64,000 nucleotides of DNA from Microbulbifer harenosus (lineage in GTDB: Bacteria; Pseudomonadota; Gammaproteobacteria; Pseudomonadales; Cellvibrionaceae), in NCBI RefSeq assembly GCF_005771435.1, contig NZ_VANI01000015.1:1-64000 (forward strand), given 5' to 3'. Below the pieces are notes generated by a model, which had not been told where the DNA came from, did no database searches, and saw nothing but the letters and a program-made list of their open reading frames with translations. Positions 27,320 through 35,965 of this stretch are shown here, one piece after another. Every line of letters starts with the position of its first letter. The stretch's first letter is position 1. The position numbers and the translations under genes were made by a program.

Positions 27320-29203
27320 ATGCAAAACCCCATCTACATCGGCAACTGGCTGCTCGACGTTCACGAGGGAACGCTGGTGGACGGCGACGTCGCACGACGG
27401 CTGGATCACACGCCGCTGCAGCTGCTGTTGTGCCTGATTCGCCACGCCGGAGAGGATGTCTCCAAGCAGCAGTTGCTCGACGAAGTGTGGCCCCGCAAGG
27501 TAGTGACGGAAGATGCGATTTCCGTGGCGATCAGCCAGGTCCGCAGGGCGCTGGGAGACAATGCGCGGCGCCCCGCATATATCAAGACTTTGCCTGGGTA
27601 TGGCTATCGCCTGATTGCGGCCGTTGCCGAAGCCTCCTCACCACGCCAGCCCCGCACCGGTTGGCACTGGCGTGTGCCGGTGTTGCTGTCGCTGTCGCTG
27701 TTGCTGGGCGTCACTCTGGCTGCTTCCTGGTGGCTGATATCCGGCAAGGTGACGTCAACCCCCGTGCCGGTGGAGACTGCTGGAAGCTCGGCGCCGCCGG
27801 TGATCGCCGTGCTGCCCATCGGCAATCCGGGCGGAGATGCCGACAGCGCGGCGCTGGCCGAGGGGTTCGCCGAATACCTGGTCGCCGGGTTGGCGCGTCA
27901 CACCGGTATCCGGGTCATTTCCCACACGTCTTCTATGGTCTACCGCGACACCGGCAAGAAGCTGCCGGAAATCGCCGAGGAACTTCATGCCAGTGCGCTG
28001 GTGGAAGGCAGCGTAGTGCGACGTGGGGAGCAGATCGAGTTCTCGCTCAGGCTGATCGATTCGGCCAGCGATCATCTGCGGTGGTCGAAGGTTTTGTTAA
28101 TGGACAAAGCCGGGCGCAATGCCCTGGCGAACACTGCAGAGGAGGTCGCCACGCAGCTGGCGGCTGCCGTTGCTGGAGAGAAGGCATCGCTACAGGAGGC
28201 TGGGAGGGCGCCATACCTGCCGCCGGAAAAGGCCCTGGCGCACTATCAGCTTGGGCGCTACCTGCTGTTGCAGGCGGAGCCCGAGCATGGGCGACGGGCC
28301 GTCACTGCCTTCGAGCAGGCCCTGGTCGCGGCGCCGGACTTCGCTCCGGCCTATGTGGGGCTGGCCCAGGCGCGGATACGCAGCCTGGGCGATGATAGCG
28401 AAGTGCGGCGTGCTCTGCCGGAGCTGCGGCAGCTGCTGGAAAAGGCTTTGCAACTGAACCCGGTACTTGCTGATGCGCATCTGGAGCTCGCTAACCTGGT
28501 GTTCCTCTACGAGTGGGATTTCCCCAGCGCTGAACGTCATTTCAAGAGTGCCCTGGCGAGCAATCCCAGCCACGGTCTGGCCCACTTCCACTACTCGCAG
28601 TTCTTGTTGGCCATGGGGCGTTTTGACGAGGCGATGCACGAGGTGCGCGCCTACCGGACTCTGGACCCTTTTTCCTACTCGGTGCCCTCAGTGGCCTGGA
28701 TCTACAACATGATGGGCGCTTATCCGCAGGCACTGGCCGAACTGGACAAGCGGATGCCGTTGCAGCAACCCTCTCTGGTGCACCTGTGGTCGCGGCAGGC
28801 GATTCTGGAGAATATGGGCCGGGAGGAAGAGTCCTTCCGGGCGTATCTGCAGGTGTTGGCAGAAATGGACTACGGCGAGCGGGAACTGGCCGCCGCCGAG
28901 CGGGCCTTCGCGGAGAGCGGTCTCCGTGGCTTCTACCGCTGGCTGGCGTTTGAGAAACGGGAGCTGCGCAATATCGGCCAGTATCAGGCACCCCTTTCCC
29001 TTGCCCGTTACGCGGTGGCAGCCGGCGAGCAGGAGCGCGCCCTGGAGTGGCTGCAACAGGCGCTGCAGGCCCGGCAGCTGGAGCTGCTGTGGGTTGCGGT
29101 CGATCCCAAATACGCACCACTGCGGGGCCGGCCGGAATTCACCGCGCTGCTGCGCCAAATAGGGCTGCCCCAGGGCGGCTCTTACCCCTCGAACCACCCC
29201 TGA
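27320..29203 (+). CDS. CadC-like winged-helix regulator with TolB-like and TPR domains
   Basis: The product has 627 residues. Residues 1-100 form an OmpR/CadC-type DNA-binding winged helix (LLCLIRHAGEDVSKQQLLDEVW, recognition helix AISQVRRALGD). A single transmembrane segment spans about 118-140, so DNA binding is coupled to periplasmic sensing. The periplasmic part begins with a TolB-like module (IAVLPIGNPGGD, then LVAGLARHTGIRVISHTS) followed by TPR repeats. An upstream TTG at 27281 adds 13 residues without support. It lies 219 bases ahead of the beta-propeller/TonB-receptor group and is the likely local regulator, by position only. Confidence 0.88.
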   Translation: MQNPIYIGNWLLDVHEGTLVDGDVARRLDHTPLQLLLCLIRHAGEDVSKQQLLDEVWPRKVVTEDAISVAISQVRRALGDNARRPAYIKTLPGYGYRLIAAVAEASSPRQPRTGWHWRVPVLLSLSLLLGVTLAASWWLISGKVTSTPVPVETAGSSAPPVIAVLPIGNPGGDADSAALAEGFAEYLVAGLARHTGIRVISHTSSMVYRDTGKKLPEIAEELHASALVEGSVVRRGEQIEFSLRLIDSASDHLRWSKVLLMDKAGRNALANTAEEVATQLAAAVAGEKASLQEAGRAPYLPPEKALAHYQLGRYLLLQAEPEHGRRAVTAFEQALVAAPDFAPAYVGLAQARIRSLGDDSEVRRALPELRQLLEKALQLNPVLADAHLELANLVFLYEWDFPSAERHFKSALASNPSHGLAHFHYSQFLLAMGRFDEAMHEVRAYRTLDPFSYSVPSVAWIYNMMGAYPQALAELDKRMPLQQPSLVHLWSRQAILENMGREEESFRAYLQVLAEMDYGERELAAAERAFAESGLRGFYRWLAFEKRELRNIGQYQAPLSLARYAVAAGEQERALEWLQQALQARQLELLWVAVDPKYAPLRGRPEFTALLRQIGLPQGGSYPSNHP

Positions 29204-29421
29204 AACCACCCCGGGTGCCGCGCCCTCCCGTCCCCGCGGCACCTGCAAACACTGCTTCTAACTTATTGATTCCATTGACATTTGGAACTCCTTGGAACGC
29301 CTTGGGCCGATTTCAGGACGCCCACGGTACCTATCCCTAGTCTCTGCTCCCGATTGCAACTGAACCCGGTGCCAGCCTTGCCCCAGCGGGCCTGGTCCGG
29401 GTTTCCAAACGGGAACGACTG

Positions 29422-30657
29422 ATGCTCAAAAACATTCTGATGGCACTCGCCCTGGCAGCCAGCGGGCTGCTGCAGGCGGAGACCGACAGTGCCCTGGCCT
29501 GGCAGTTCGAGGCGCCGGATATGGTGATCGGCAAGCCGGTGCTGGACGGGGACACCATTTACACCTCCGCCGGTAAACACCTCTTCGCGCTGGACAAGTC
29601 CGGACACAAACGCTGGCAGTACGATGCGGGTGCGGCAATCGCCGCGGCAGTGGCCCTCGCCGGCGAGCGAATACTGCTGCATGCAGACAACGGTGTGCAC
29701 GCCCTGGACCGGCACGGCCGCCGGCTGTGGTTCTTTGCCGCGCAAGACGCCGAAGCCACCACCGACGGAACCAGTTGGGGCTGGGGCGAGGGCCGGTTCT
29801 CCCGCACCTGGGCCTGGTACCGCTCGGCACCGCTGGTGGTGGGGGAGCGGATTTTTGTCGGCATCGGTGGCGGCGTGCAGGCGCTGTCTCTCAGCGACGG
29901 TAAACCGCTGTGGCGCCAGGAAACCGGGGTAGTGCATACGGACCCGGTGCACCACGAGGGAATTGTCATCGTCGGCAGTTGGGACAACCACCTCTACGGA
30001 CTGGATGCGCAGAGCGGCGACATTGCGTGGCAGTTTGTCGGCAGGCTGCCCCAGGGCGCCATGGCCGGCTGGGACGGCTGGCCGGGCTTCAACCTGACAC
30101 CGCAGCTGCACGGGGGGCGCGTCTATGTGGGCAGCCGCGGTGCTTATTTTTATTCCATTGATGCCCGCACCGGCGTCGAGCAGTGGAGCAGCAAGTACGC
30201 CAACTCCTGGATCGGTTCCCCCGCCACGATCAGCGGCGGCACCGTGTATTTCGGCCTGTCCGACGGCCTCGGTGTGATGGGCCAGGATCTCAACAATGGG
30301 CATCTGAAATTCTTTGCCCCCACCAACCACCTTGTATTCGCGCAGCCGGCCATTGCCGGCCGGGAACTGGTTGTCGGCACTCTGGCCGGTGAACTGTTCG
30401 CCGTCGACCTCGAGACTGGCGCGCGCCGCGCCCTGTTCCAGTCCACTCGCAGCCGGGCCAATCAGGCGATCTACGTGCGCCCTGAAGGGGGTATTCGCAT
30501 GGACGAAGAGGCGGAGAAAGACGGCAGTCATGCCGGCAGCGTTGCCTACATGCGGCGCATGCTCTCGGGTCTGGACGCCATCCTCAATCTCACTACCGAT
30601 GGTTCATACGTTTATGCAGGTACCGCCGGAGGCAAGCTGTACGCGGTTCGCCTGTAA
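29422..30657 (+). CDS. Periplasmic PQQ-type beta-propeller repeat protein
   Basis: The product has 411 residues with signal peptide MLKNILMALALAASGLLQA and a predicted cleavage after LQA. The rest consists of repeats typical of PQQ_2/quinoprotein-like propellers (SALAWQFEAPDMVIGKPVL, then GKHLFALDKSGHKRWQ, GVHALDRHGRRLWFF, HLYGLDAQSGDIAWQF and GKLYAVRL). Such proteins are often scaffolds (BamB-like) rather than PQQ enzymes, and no catalytic set is apparent. The gene starts a plus-strand group with the TonB-dependent receptor 74 bases downstream. Confidence 0.85.
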   Translation: MLKNILMALALAASGLLQAETDSALAWQFEAPDMVIGKPVLDGDTIYTSAGKHLFALDKSGHKRWQYDAGAAIAAAVALAGERILLHADNGVHALDRHGRRLWFFAAQDAEATTDGTSWGWGEGRFSRTWAWYRSAPLVVGERIFVGIGGGVQALSLSDGKPLWRQETGVVHTDPVHHEGIVIVGSWDNHLYGLDAQSGDIAWQFVGRLPQGAMAGWDGWPGFNLTPQLHGGRVYVGSRGAYFYSIDARTGVEQWSSKYANSWIGSPATISGGTVYFGLSDGLGVMGQDLNNGHLKFFAPTNHLVFAQPAIAGRELVVGTLAGELFAVDLETGARRALFQSTRSRANQAIYVRPEGGIRMDEEAEKDGSHAGSVAYMRRMLSGLDAILNLTTDGSYVYAGTAGGKLYAVRL

Positions 30658-30731
30658 CACGACGAAGCCTCCTTCTTCACTCAGCAGATAAAAGCAAAAC
30701 AACCAAAAAAGCACCATAAGGAGCTCATGCG

Positions 30732-33494
30732 ATGTATGACAATAAAAAAAGACTGTTGCCGGCAGCGATCAGCTGTGCTGTCGCGGTTTCTGTAACGGCC
30801 TCTTACGGCGTCCAGGCGCAAGAGGAGAGCTACGATGCGTCACTCGAAGAAATAACGGTCGTCGGCTTCCGCAAAAGTGTGATGGACTCCATCAGCACCA
30901 AGCGCGATGCCAAGTCCGTAGTAGAGGTCATCTCTGCTGAGGATATCGGCAAACTGCCGGATTCCTCCATCGCCGAAGCCATCTCGCGCTTGCCGGGCCT
31001 GGCCACCCAGCGCCTGGATGGCCGGGCCAGCCGTGTGACTATCCGCGGCTTCGGTGAGAACGAGAGCGCCACTACCTTCAACGGTCGCGAACAGGTATCC
31101 ATCGGCGACAACCGCGGTGTGGAGTTCGACCTCTATCCCTCCGAGATCATGAGCGGCGTTACCGTGCACAAAACCCCAATGGCCAACATCGAGGCCGAAG
31201 GGATCGCCGGTGTGATCGATATGCAGACCGTCAAGCCACTCGAGCGCGGCGAGCGCGTGGTCAAGTTCAACGGCCAGCTGGAGCAGACCGGCTTCGACAA
31301 GCTGAATCCCGATGGTGAAGATCAGGGGCACCGCGCCACCATTTCCTATATCGACCAGTTTGCCGACGACACCATCGGTGTGGCCTTCGCTTACAACACC
31401 ATGAGTTCTCCGAACCAGGAAGAGCGCTGGCACGCCTGGGGCTACCAGAATGTCGATGCCGACGGCCAGTCCTATTCCGTCATGACGGGCGCCAAGCCCC
31501 TGGTCCGCTCCTCGGTGCTGGAGCGCGACAGCGCGATGCTGGTAGTGGAATTGCGACCGAATGAAAAGCTGCAGACTACCTTTGATGCCCTGTACGTGGA
31601 CTTCTCCGATCAGAAAATCCTGCGCGGTTTCGATATTCCCGTTTACATCGCAACCGAGGGAATCGCCAACGAAATCGACCCAGAGAGTGGCTTTATCACT
31701 TCTGGAACCTTCGTGGATATGAAACCGCTGGTTCGTAACGAAGACGAACACCGTGAAGCTGAACTGAACTCCTTCGGCTTCAACCTCAAGTACGATGTCA
31801 GCGAAGAGCTACAGCTCGAGTTCGATGCCAGTCAGTCCAACGTCAAGCGCGAAATCTGGAGCTTCGAAAGCTATGCCGGCACCGGTCGCGGAGACAGCCA
31901 GGGATTGCGCGATACCGTGACCTACAATATGGGCGCCGGAAATTCGGGTGCCATTTTTGAGCATGAGCTCGACTATGGCGATTATGACTTGATCCAATTG
32001 GGCGGCCCACTGAGCTGGGGTGGGGCGCTGAACGACAGGTATGACCTTGTCGGTACTGAGTGGGAAAACACCGCGCAAGACGGCTTTATCAATGCGCCGG
32101 AAGTCGACGACGAGTTGACCTCGCTGAAACTGGCCGCCTCTCAGCTTATGGATGTCGGAATCGTAAACGAAATCAGCTATGGCGTTTCCTACCGTGAGCG
32201 GGAAAAAAACAGACGCACCAAAGGCTACTATGTGACCCTGGATGCGTTCCCGGGCCGGCTGGTCGTTCCGGAAGAATACCGCCTGGGCACTGCCTCCCTG
32301 GACTTTATCGGCATGGGAGACGTTATTGCCTATGACGCTGCCGCTCTGCTGGCGGATGGTTACTACGACCTCACCACTGAATCGGATATCAACCTCAACC
32401 ATGTAACCGACTCCTACTCCGTTAACGAAACGGTTACTGCCGCGTTTGCGCAGGCAGAATTTGAAACAGAGGTTGGCGGTCTGTCGCTGGCCGGTAATGC
32501 CGGCCTGCGCTATGTCTATACCGAACAGCGCTCCAAGGGCTTTGCCGGTCAGGTAATCGACGGACGTGTCGTCGCCGAACCCACGGACATCAGCCACGAC
32601 TACAGCCACCTCCTGCCGAGCCTGAATCTGTCGTTGGCTCTCGATGAGCAGCAGACCGTGCGCTTCGGGGCCGCCAAAACCATTTCCCGTCCGCGCATGG
32701 ATCAAATGAACGCGTCGCTCAGCGTTGGCTACAGAGATGTACCGGATGCCAATGGTAACTACTGGGGCATCAGTGGAGGCAACCCGTTGCTGGAACCTAA
32801 GGAGGCTGTGGGGGTAGACCTTTCCTACGAAAACTACTTCAGTGACGAGGGTTACTTCTCCGTGGCCCTGTTCTGGAAGGACCTGGACCAGTGGGTCTTC
32901 AACGGCACCTATGAAGTGGACCTGGTCGGCGTCGCCGATCCTCTCACCGGTATGGTTCCGGAGAATTCCAGGGCTAGCGGCAGTGGTAGCGTAAATGGTG
33001 GCGGCGGCACCCTGCAGGGCTATGAGGTTTCCCTGACCCTGCCGTTCAATATCTTCAGCGAGAGCCTGGATGGTTTCGGCCTGCTGGCCAGCCACACCGG
33101 TGTCAGCTCCGATATCAAAGATCAGAATGGCAACGACTTTCAGCTGCCGGGACTGTCCGACAGTATCCAAAACCTGACGCTGTACTACGAAAACTACGGT
33201 TTTTCGGCACGTACCAGCCTGCGCAAACGCTCCGACTTCAACGGTGAGGTCTACGGTATTGGCTTTGAATCCACCCAGGTCGACGTGCTGGGTGAAACCA
33301 TCGTCGACGCGCAGATCGGCTATGACTTTGCCGACGCTGGCATCGGTGGTCTGGAGGGTTTGTCCGTATTCCTGCAGGGCGTAAACCTGACCGAGGAACC
33401 GTTCACCACACTGAGCGGCGACAATGAACTGCAGGTTCGCGACTACCAGAGCTACGGCCGCACCTATCTGTTGGGCGTCAGTTACGAGTTCTGA
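30732..33494 (+). CDS. TonB-dependent outer-membrane receptor
   Basis: The product has 920 residues: signal peptide to about residue 30 (VSVTASYGVQA), TonB-box-like EEITVVGFRKS, plug domain (VVEVISAEDIGKLPDSSIAE, then RVTIRGFGENES) and a 22-strand beta-barrel ending in YLLGVSYEF with the terminal aromatic. It resembles the Caulobacter-type (TIGR01782) carbohydrate receptors by its plug. AAGGAG precedes the start. With the flanking propeller, GH13-like and EreA-like genes it may import an oligosaccharide, but the substrate is not visible in the sequence. Confidence 0.95.
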   Translation: MYDNKKRLLPAAISCAVAVSVTASYGVQAQEESYDASLEEITVVGFRKSVMDSISTKRDAKSVVEVISAEDIGKLPDSSIAEAISRLPGLATQRLDGRASRVTIRGFGENESATTFNGREQVSIGDNRGVEFDLYPSEIMSGVTVHKTPMANIEAEGIAGVIDMQTVKPLERGERVVKFNGQLEQTGFDKLNPDGEDQGHRATISYIDQFADDTIGVAFAYNTMSSPNQEERWHAWGYQNVDADGQSYSVMTGAKPLVRSSVLERDSAMLVVELRPNEKLQTTFDALYVDFSDQKILRGFDIPVYIATEGIANEIDPESGFITSGTFVDMKPLVRNEDEHREAELNSFGFNLKYDVSEELQLEFDASQSNVKREIWSFESYAGTGRGDSQGLRDTVTYNMGAGNSGAIFEHELDYGDYDLIQLGGPLSWGGALNDRYDLVGTEWENTAQDGFINAPEVDDELTSLKLAASQLMDVGIVNEISYGVSYREREKNRRTKGYYVTLDAFPGRLVVPEEYRLGTASLDFIGMGDVIAYDAAALLADGYYDLTTESDINLNHVTDSYSVNETVTAAFAQAEFETEVGGLSLAGNAGLRYVYTEQRSKGFAGQVIDGRVVAEPTDISHDYSHLLPSLNLSLALDEQQTVRFGAAKTISRPRMDQMNASLSVGYRDVPDANGNYWGISGGNPLLEPKEAVGVDLSYENYFSDEGYFSVALFWKDLDQWVFNGTYEVDLVGVADPLTGMVPENSRASGSGSVNGGGGTLQGYEVSLTLPFNIFSESLDGFGLLASHTGVSSDIKDQNGNDFQLPGLSDSIQNLTLYYENYGFSARTSLRKRSDFNGEVYGIGFESTQVDVLGETIVDAQIGYDFADAGIGGLEGLSVFLQGVNLTEEPFTTLSGDNELQVRDYQSYGRTYLLGVSYEF

Positions 33495-33510
33495 CGAGCA
33501 GCGAGGTAGC

Positions 33511-33560
33511 GGATGTGCCCCGCTGGATCGGCGGGGCACATCCCTTTCAACAGAAAGGGA
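33511..33560 (+). promoter_or_regulatory. Two overlapping hairpins between the receptor gene and the small coupled ORFs
   Basis: A 13-bp stem (GGATGTGCCCCGC at 33511-33523 with GCGGGGCACATCC at 33531-33543) is followed by an 8-bp stem (TCCCTTTC at 33541-33548 with GAAAGGGA at 33553-33560). They share three bases, so the two compete at the junction. The second stem covers the purine-rich stretch that could serve as RBS for the ATG at 33570. There is no T run. Confidence 0.5.
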
Positions 33561-33569
33561 AAAACAGCA

Positions 33570-33632
33570 ATGCTTTATTTTCTAAAGATCGCTCTCCTGC
33601 TGCCGGCGGTCGGCAGAGGAATAACTACATGA
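33570..33632 (+). CDS. Possible 20-residue leader peptide
   Basis: ATG at 33570 encodes a short hydrophobic peptide (MLYFLKIALLLPAVGRGITT) with purine-rich AGAAAGGG upstream. Its TGA overlaps the next ATG (ATGA at 33629-33632), a translational-coupling pattern. It could be a leader or chance; only RBS and overlap support it. Confidence 0.3.
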   Translation: MLYFLKIALLLPAVGRGITT

Positions 33633-33724
33633 TCAGGTTGGACGCCGGCCGCCAGATCCTGTGCCGGGCGGATTTCCCGACGCTGTTGTCGGGATTGACC
33701 GCCAGAGAACAGACCGGCCATTGA
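33629..33724 (+). CDS. Possible 31-residue small protein
   Basis: ATG at 33629 (MIRLDAGRQILCRADF...) has AGAGGA nine bases upstream, overlaps the preceding stop, and ends 12 bases before the start of the HTH gene. No homology is recognised. If real, the three frames are translated in series. Confidence 0.35.
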   Translation: MIRLDAGRQILCRADFPTLLSGLTAREQTGH

Positions 33725-33736
33725 AAGGATGTAGTT

Positions 33737-34072
33737 GTGAAGACTCATGCTCCGCTGAGAGCGTTGGCAATGTTCGAGCAGCTGCTCGCCGGCGATTCTT
33801 TCAGGTCCATAGGCGCCAAGTACGGCTTGTGCCCCGAACGCGTGCGTCAGATCGTCAACCAGGTGCGCTGGCAACTGGTGCACCGGGAGTGGCCCTGCGG
33901 GGAAAACGGAGGTGACGCCTGCTGGAAGATACCAAGTATGCGCAAGCAAAAGCACTACTGGATTGCCAGGGCAAAAGAACTGCGATTGGAATACGCGAAC
34001 GAGGTGAGGCAAAAGGATGCCTATGAAATACAGGTAGATGCGCCCGTTTTTCGTGAGGGAAAAACCTACTAA
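33737..34072 (+). CDS. Small HTH protein resembling sigma-70 region 4
   Basis: The product has 111 residues from GTG at 33737, with AAGGA ten bases upstream. Residues 10-42 (LAMFEQLLAGDSFRSIGAKY, then GLCPERVRQIVNQV) read like the region 4.2 helix-turn-helix of sigma factors, where a similar string ending in RERIRQIE occurs. There is no region 2, so it is not a complete sigma factor. The rest is basic. The position between receptor and GH13 genes suggests a local regulator, but it could also be an unrelated DNA-binding protein. Confidence 0.55.
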   Translation: MKTHAPLRALAMFEQLLAGDSFRSIGAKYGLCPERVRQIVNQVRWQLVHREWPCGENGGDACWKIPSMRKQKHYWIARAKELRLEYANEVRQKDAYEIQVDAPVFREGKTY

Positions 34073-34153
34073 TAAGCTCTTCTTCGCATGAAAAATATGA
34101 GTTCACCGCGCAATGCGAATGGCTGTATTCCAAAATGATAATAAGGACTGATC

Positions 34154-35965
34154 ATGAATTTGAGTAACACCGCAACCATGTTGCGGCTCTCCGTTGCCCT
34201 CGTCCTGCTGCTCGGTTGCGGACAATTGGCGACGCAGGCGATGGCGCAGACTGCGGCGAAAGCGCCGTTGGAATTTTCCTGGGACAATGCCAGCGTCTAC
34301 TTCCTGTTCGTAGACCGTTTTCGCAATGGCGACCCAGGCAACGACCAGAACTACAACCGCAAGACCGACTACGGTTCGGCGCTCAAGAACGCTGCCACAT
34401 TTCACGGCGGTGACATCGCCGGGGTGATCGAAAAACTTGAGGACGGTTATTTCCAGCGTCTGGGTGTCAGTGCCATTTGGGTCACCGGCGTCTACGAGCA
34501 GATGCATGGCTGGGTCGGCGGTGGCAGTCGCAACGATTTTCCTCACTACGGCTACCACGGCTACTACCCCATGGACTTCACCTCCATGGACCGAAACTTC
34601 GGCACTGTCGAGGAGTTTCGTCGCTTCGTGGATCTGGCTCACGGGCAGGGCATCCGCGTCATTATGGATGCCGGTCTCAACCACCCCGGCTACAACACCC
34701 TGCTAGACGCTGTGCAGTTGGGGTTTGGTGATGTGGGGCTCGACGAGGCCAGCGCCCGCGAACATCGCGAGGGCTTCGATTATCTGGAACTGTTCCAGCT
34801 GTCAGAAAAACACCAGCGCGACCGCTGGTGGGGTGACGACTGGACACGCGCGCCGGACGAGGTAGACAAGGACTTGCTGACCGAAAGCATCTACGGCCTG
34901 CCGGACTTTCGCACTGAAAGCACGCAACCGGTGGCCATCCCCGACTTCCTGCGCCGCAAGTGGCAGCAAGAGGGTGACGCTACGCCCTGGGTCAACCCAA
35001 GCGCTGTGCCCTACCGCCGCGATCAGCCACTGGCGCCAGCCGACTATGTCATCCAGTGGCTCGCCGCCTGGGTGCGGGAGTTTGGCATCGACGGCTTCCG
35101 CTGCGATGTGATCGACAATGTAGACGCGCAGCGCTGGCAACAGTTGCATCAGGCCGCGAACGCCGCGTTGAGTCAGTGGCGGCGCGCGCACCCCGAATCG
35201 CTCGCGTCACAATGGCGCGACGACTTCTGGATGACGGGCGATGTCTGGGACTCGGATATCCGCTTCTATCCCCAATATGCCGAGTTGGGTTTCGATTCCA
35301 TCGTCAATTTCACCTTTCCCAAGAGTGGCGACCTGAGCCGTATCGGTGACATCTGGCAGCAGTACGCAGATCAGCTCAACAGCCGTGCCGACTGGTCGAC
35401 ATTGAGCTTTCTGAATAACACCTACAAGCGCGACACCAACCCGGCTGACAGTATCGACCTGGGAACCAGCCTGTTGCTGGCACCCGGCGCGGTACAGATT
35501 TTTTACGGCGATGAAGTGGCGCGCAAAGCCGACGACCTGGGCGATATTTCCGATCCCATTCAAAACTACCGTTCCGATTACAACTGGGACAACCAGGACC
35601 TGGCAGTGCTGGCGCACTGGCAGAAACTGGGCCAGTTCCGTCGCCGGCACCTGGCGGTAGGTGCCGGCGCGCAGGTCCGTATTGCGGAACAGACCTTCGC
35701 GCGGGTGCACGCGGCCAGTGGCGACAAGGTGATCATCAAGCTTAGCGACCGGGCGCGCGACAGGGTCGCCGTCGGCGACACCTTCGCCGACGGCACGCGC
35801 CTGCGCAATGCTTACACAGGAGAAGTGCAGCCAGTGCGCGATGGTTACGCCAAATTCCGTGTATTGAACCGCGTGCTGCTGCTGGAAGCGCTCCCGAGTA
35901 ACACTCTGGGAATCGAAGAAAATACATTGAACATCGGACATGTTCTGGAAAAAGAGAATCAATAG
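34154..35965 (+). CDS. Secreted GH13 (alpha-amylase family, MalS-like) protein with altered catalytic residues
   Basis: The product has 603 residues with an N-terminal signal (RLSVALVLLLGCGQLATQAMAQ). The GH13 barrel is present: region I MDAGLNH (D172, N176, H177), region II GFRCDVIDN (nucleophile D318), and LLLAPGAVQIFYGDE near the barrel end, as in periplasmic amylase MalS. However, the general-acid Glu position reads GDVW with D363, and region IV reads FLNNTYKR, so the NHD triad is replaced by N422-T423-Y424. Region II also lacks the usual KH. Activity is therefore doubtful; it may be a glucan-binding or altered enzyme. The next gene abuts it. Confidence 0.85.
   Translation: MNLSNTATMLRLSVALVLLLGCGQLATQAMAQTAAKAPLEFSWDNASVYFLFVDRFRNGDPGNDQNYNRKTDYGSALKNAATFHGGDIAGVIEKLEDGYFQRLGVSAIWVTGVYEQMHGWVGGGSRNDFPHYGYHGYYPMDFTSMDRNFGTVEEFRRFVDLAHGQGIRVIMDAGLNHPGYNTLLDAVQLGFGDVGLDEASAREHREGFDYLELFQLSEKHQRDRWWGDDWTRAPDEVDKDLLTESIYGLPDFRTESTQPVAIPDFLRRKWQQEGDATPWVNPSAVPYRRDQPLAPADYVIQWLAAWVREFGIDGFRCDVIDNVDAQRWQQLHQAANAALSQWRRAHPESLASQWRDDFWMTGDVWDSDIRFYPQYAELGFDSIVNFTFPKSGDLSRIGDIWQQYADQLNSRADWSTLSFLNNTYKRDTNPADSIDLGTSLLLAPGAVQIFYGDEVARKADDLGDISDPIQNYRSDYNWDNQDLAVLAHWQKLGQFRRRHLAVGAGAQVRIAEQTFARVHAASGDKVIIKLSDRARDRVAVGDTFADGTRLRNAYTGEVQPVRDGYAKFRVLNRVLLLEALPSNTLGIEENTLNIGHVLEKENQ

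Noticed and set aside
31809-33539. A 576-codon minus-strand open frame opposite the TonB receptor
   Set aside because: The receptor on the plus strand has signal peptide, plug and barrel features; the antisense frame has none.
33512-33544. A terminator after the TonB receptor gene
   Set aside because: The 13-bp stem has no T run and is followed by a second overlapping hairpin, so it was described as a regulatory structure.
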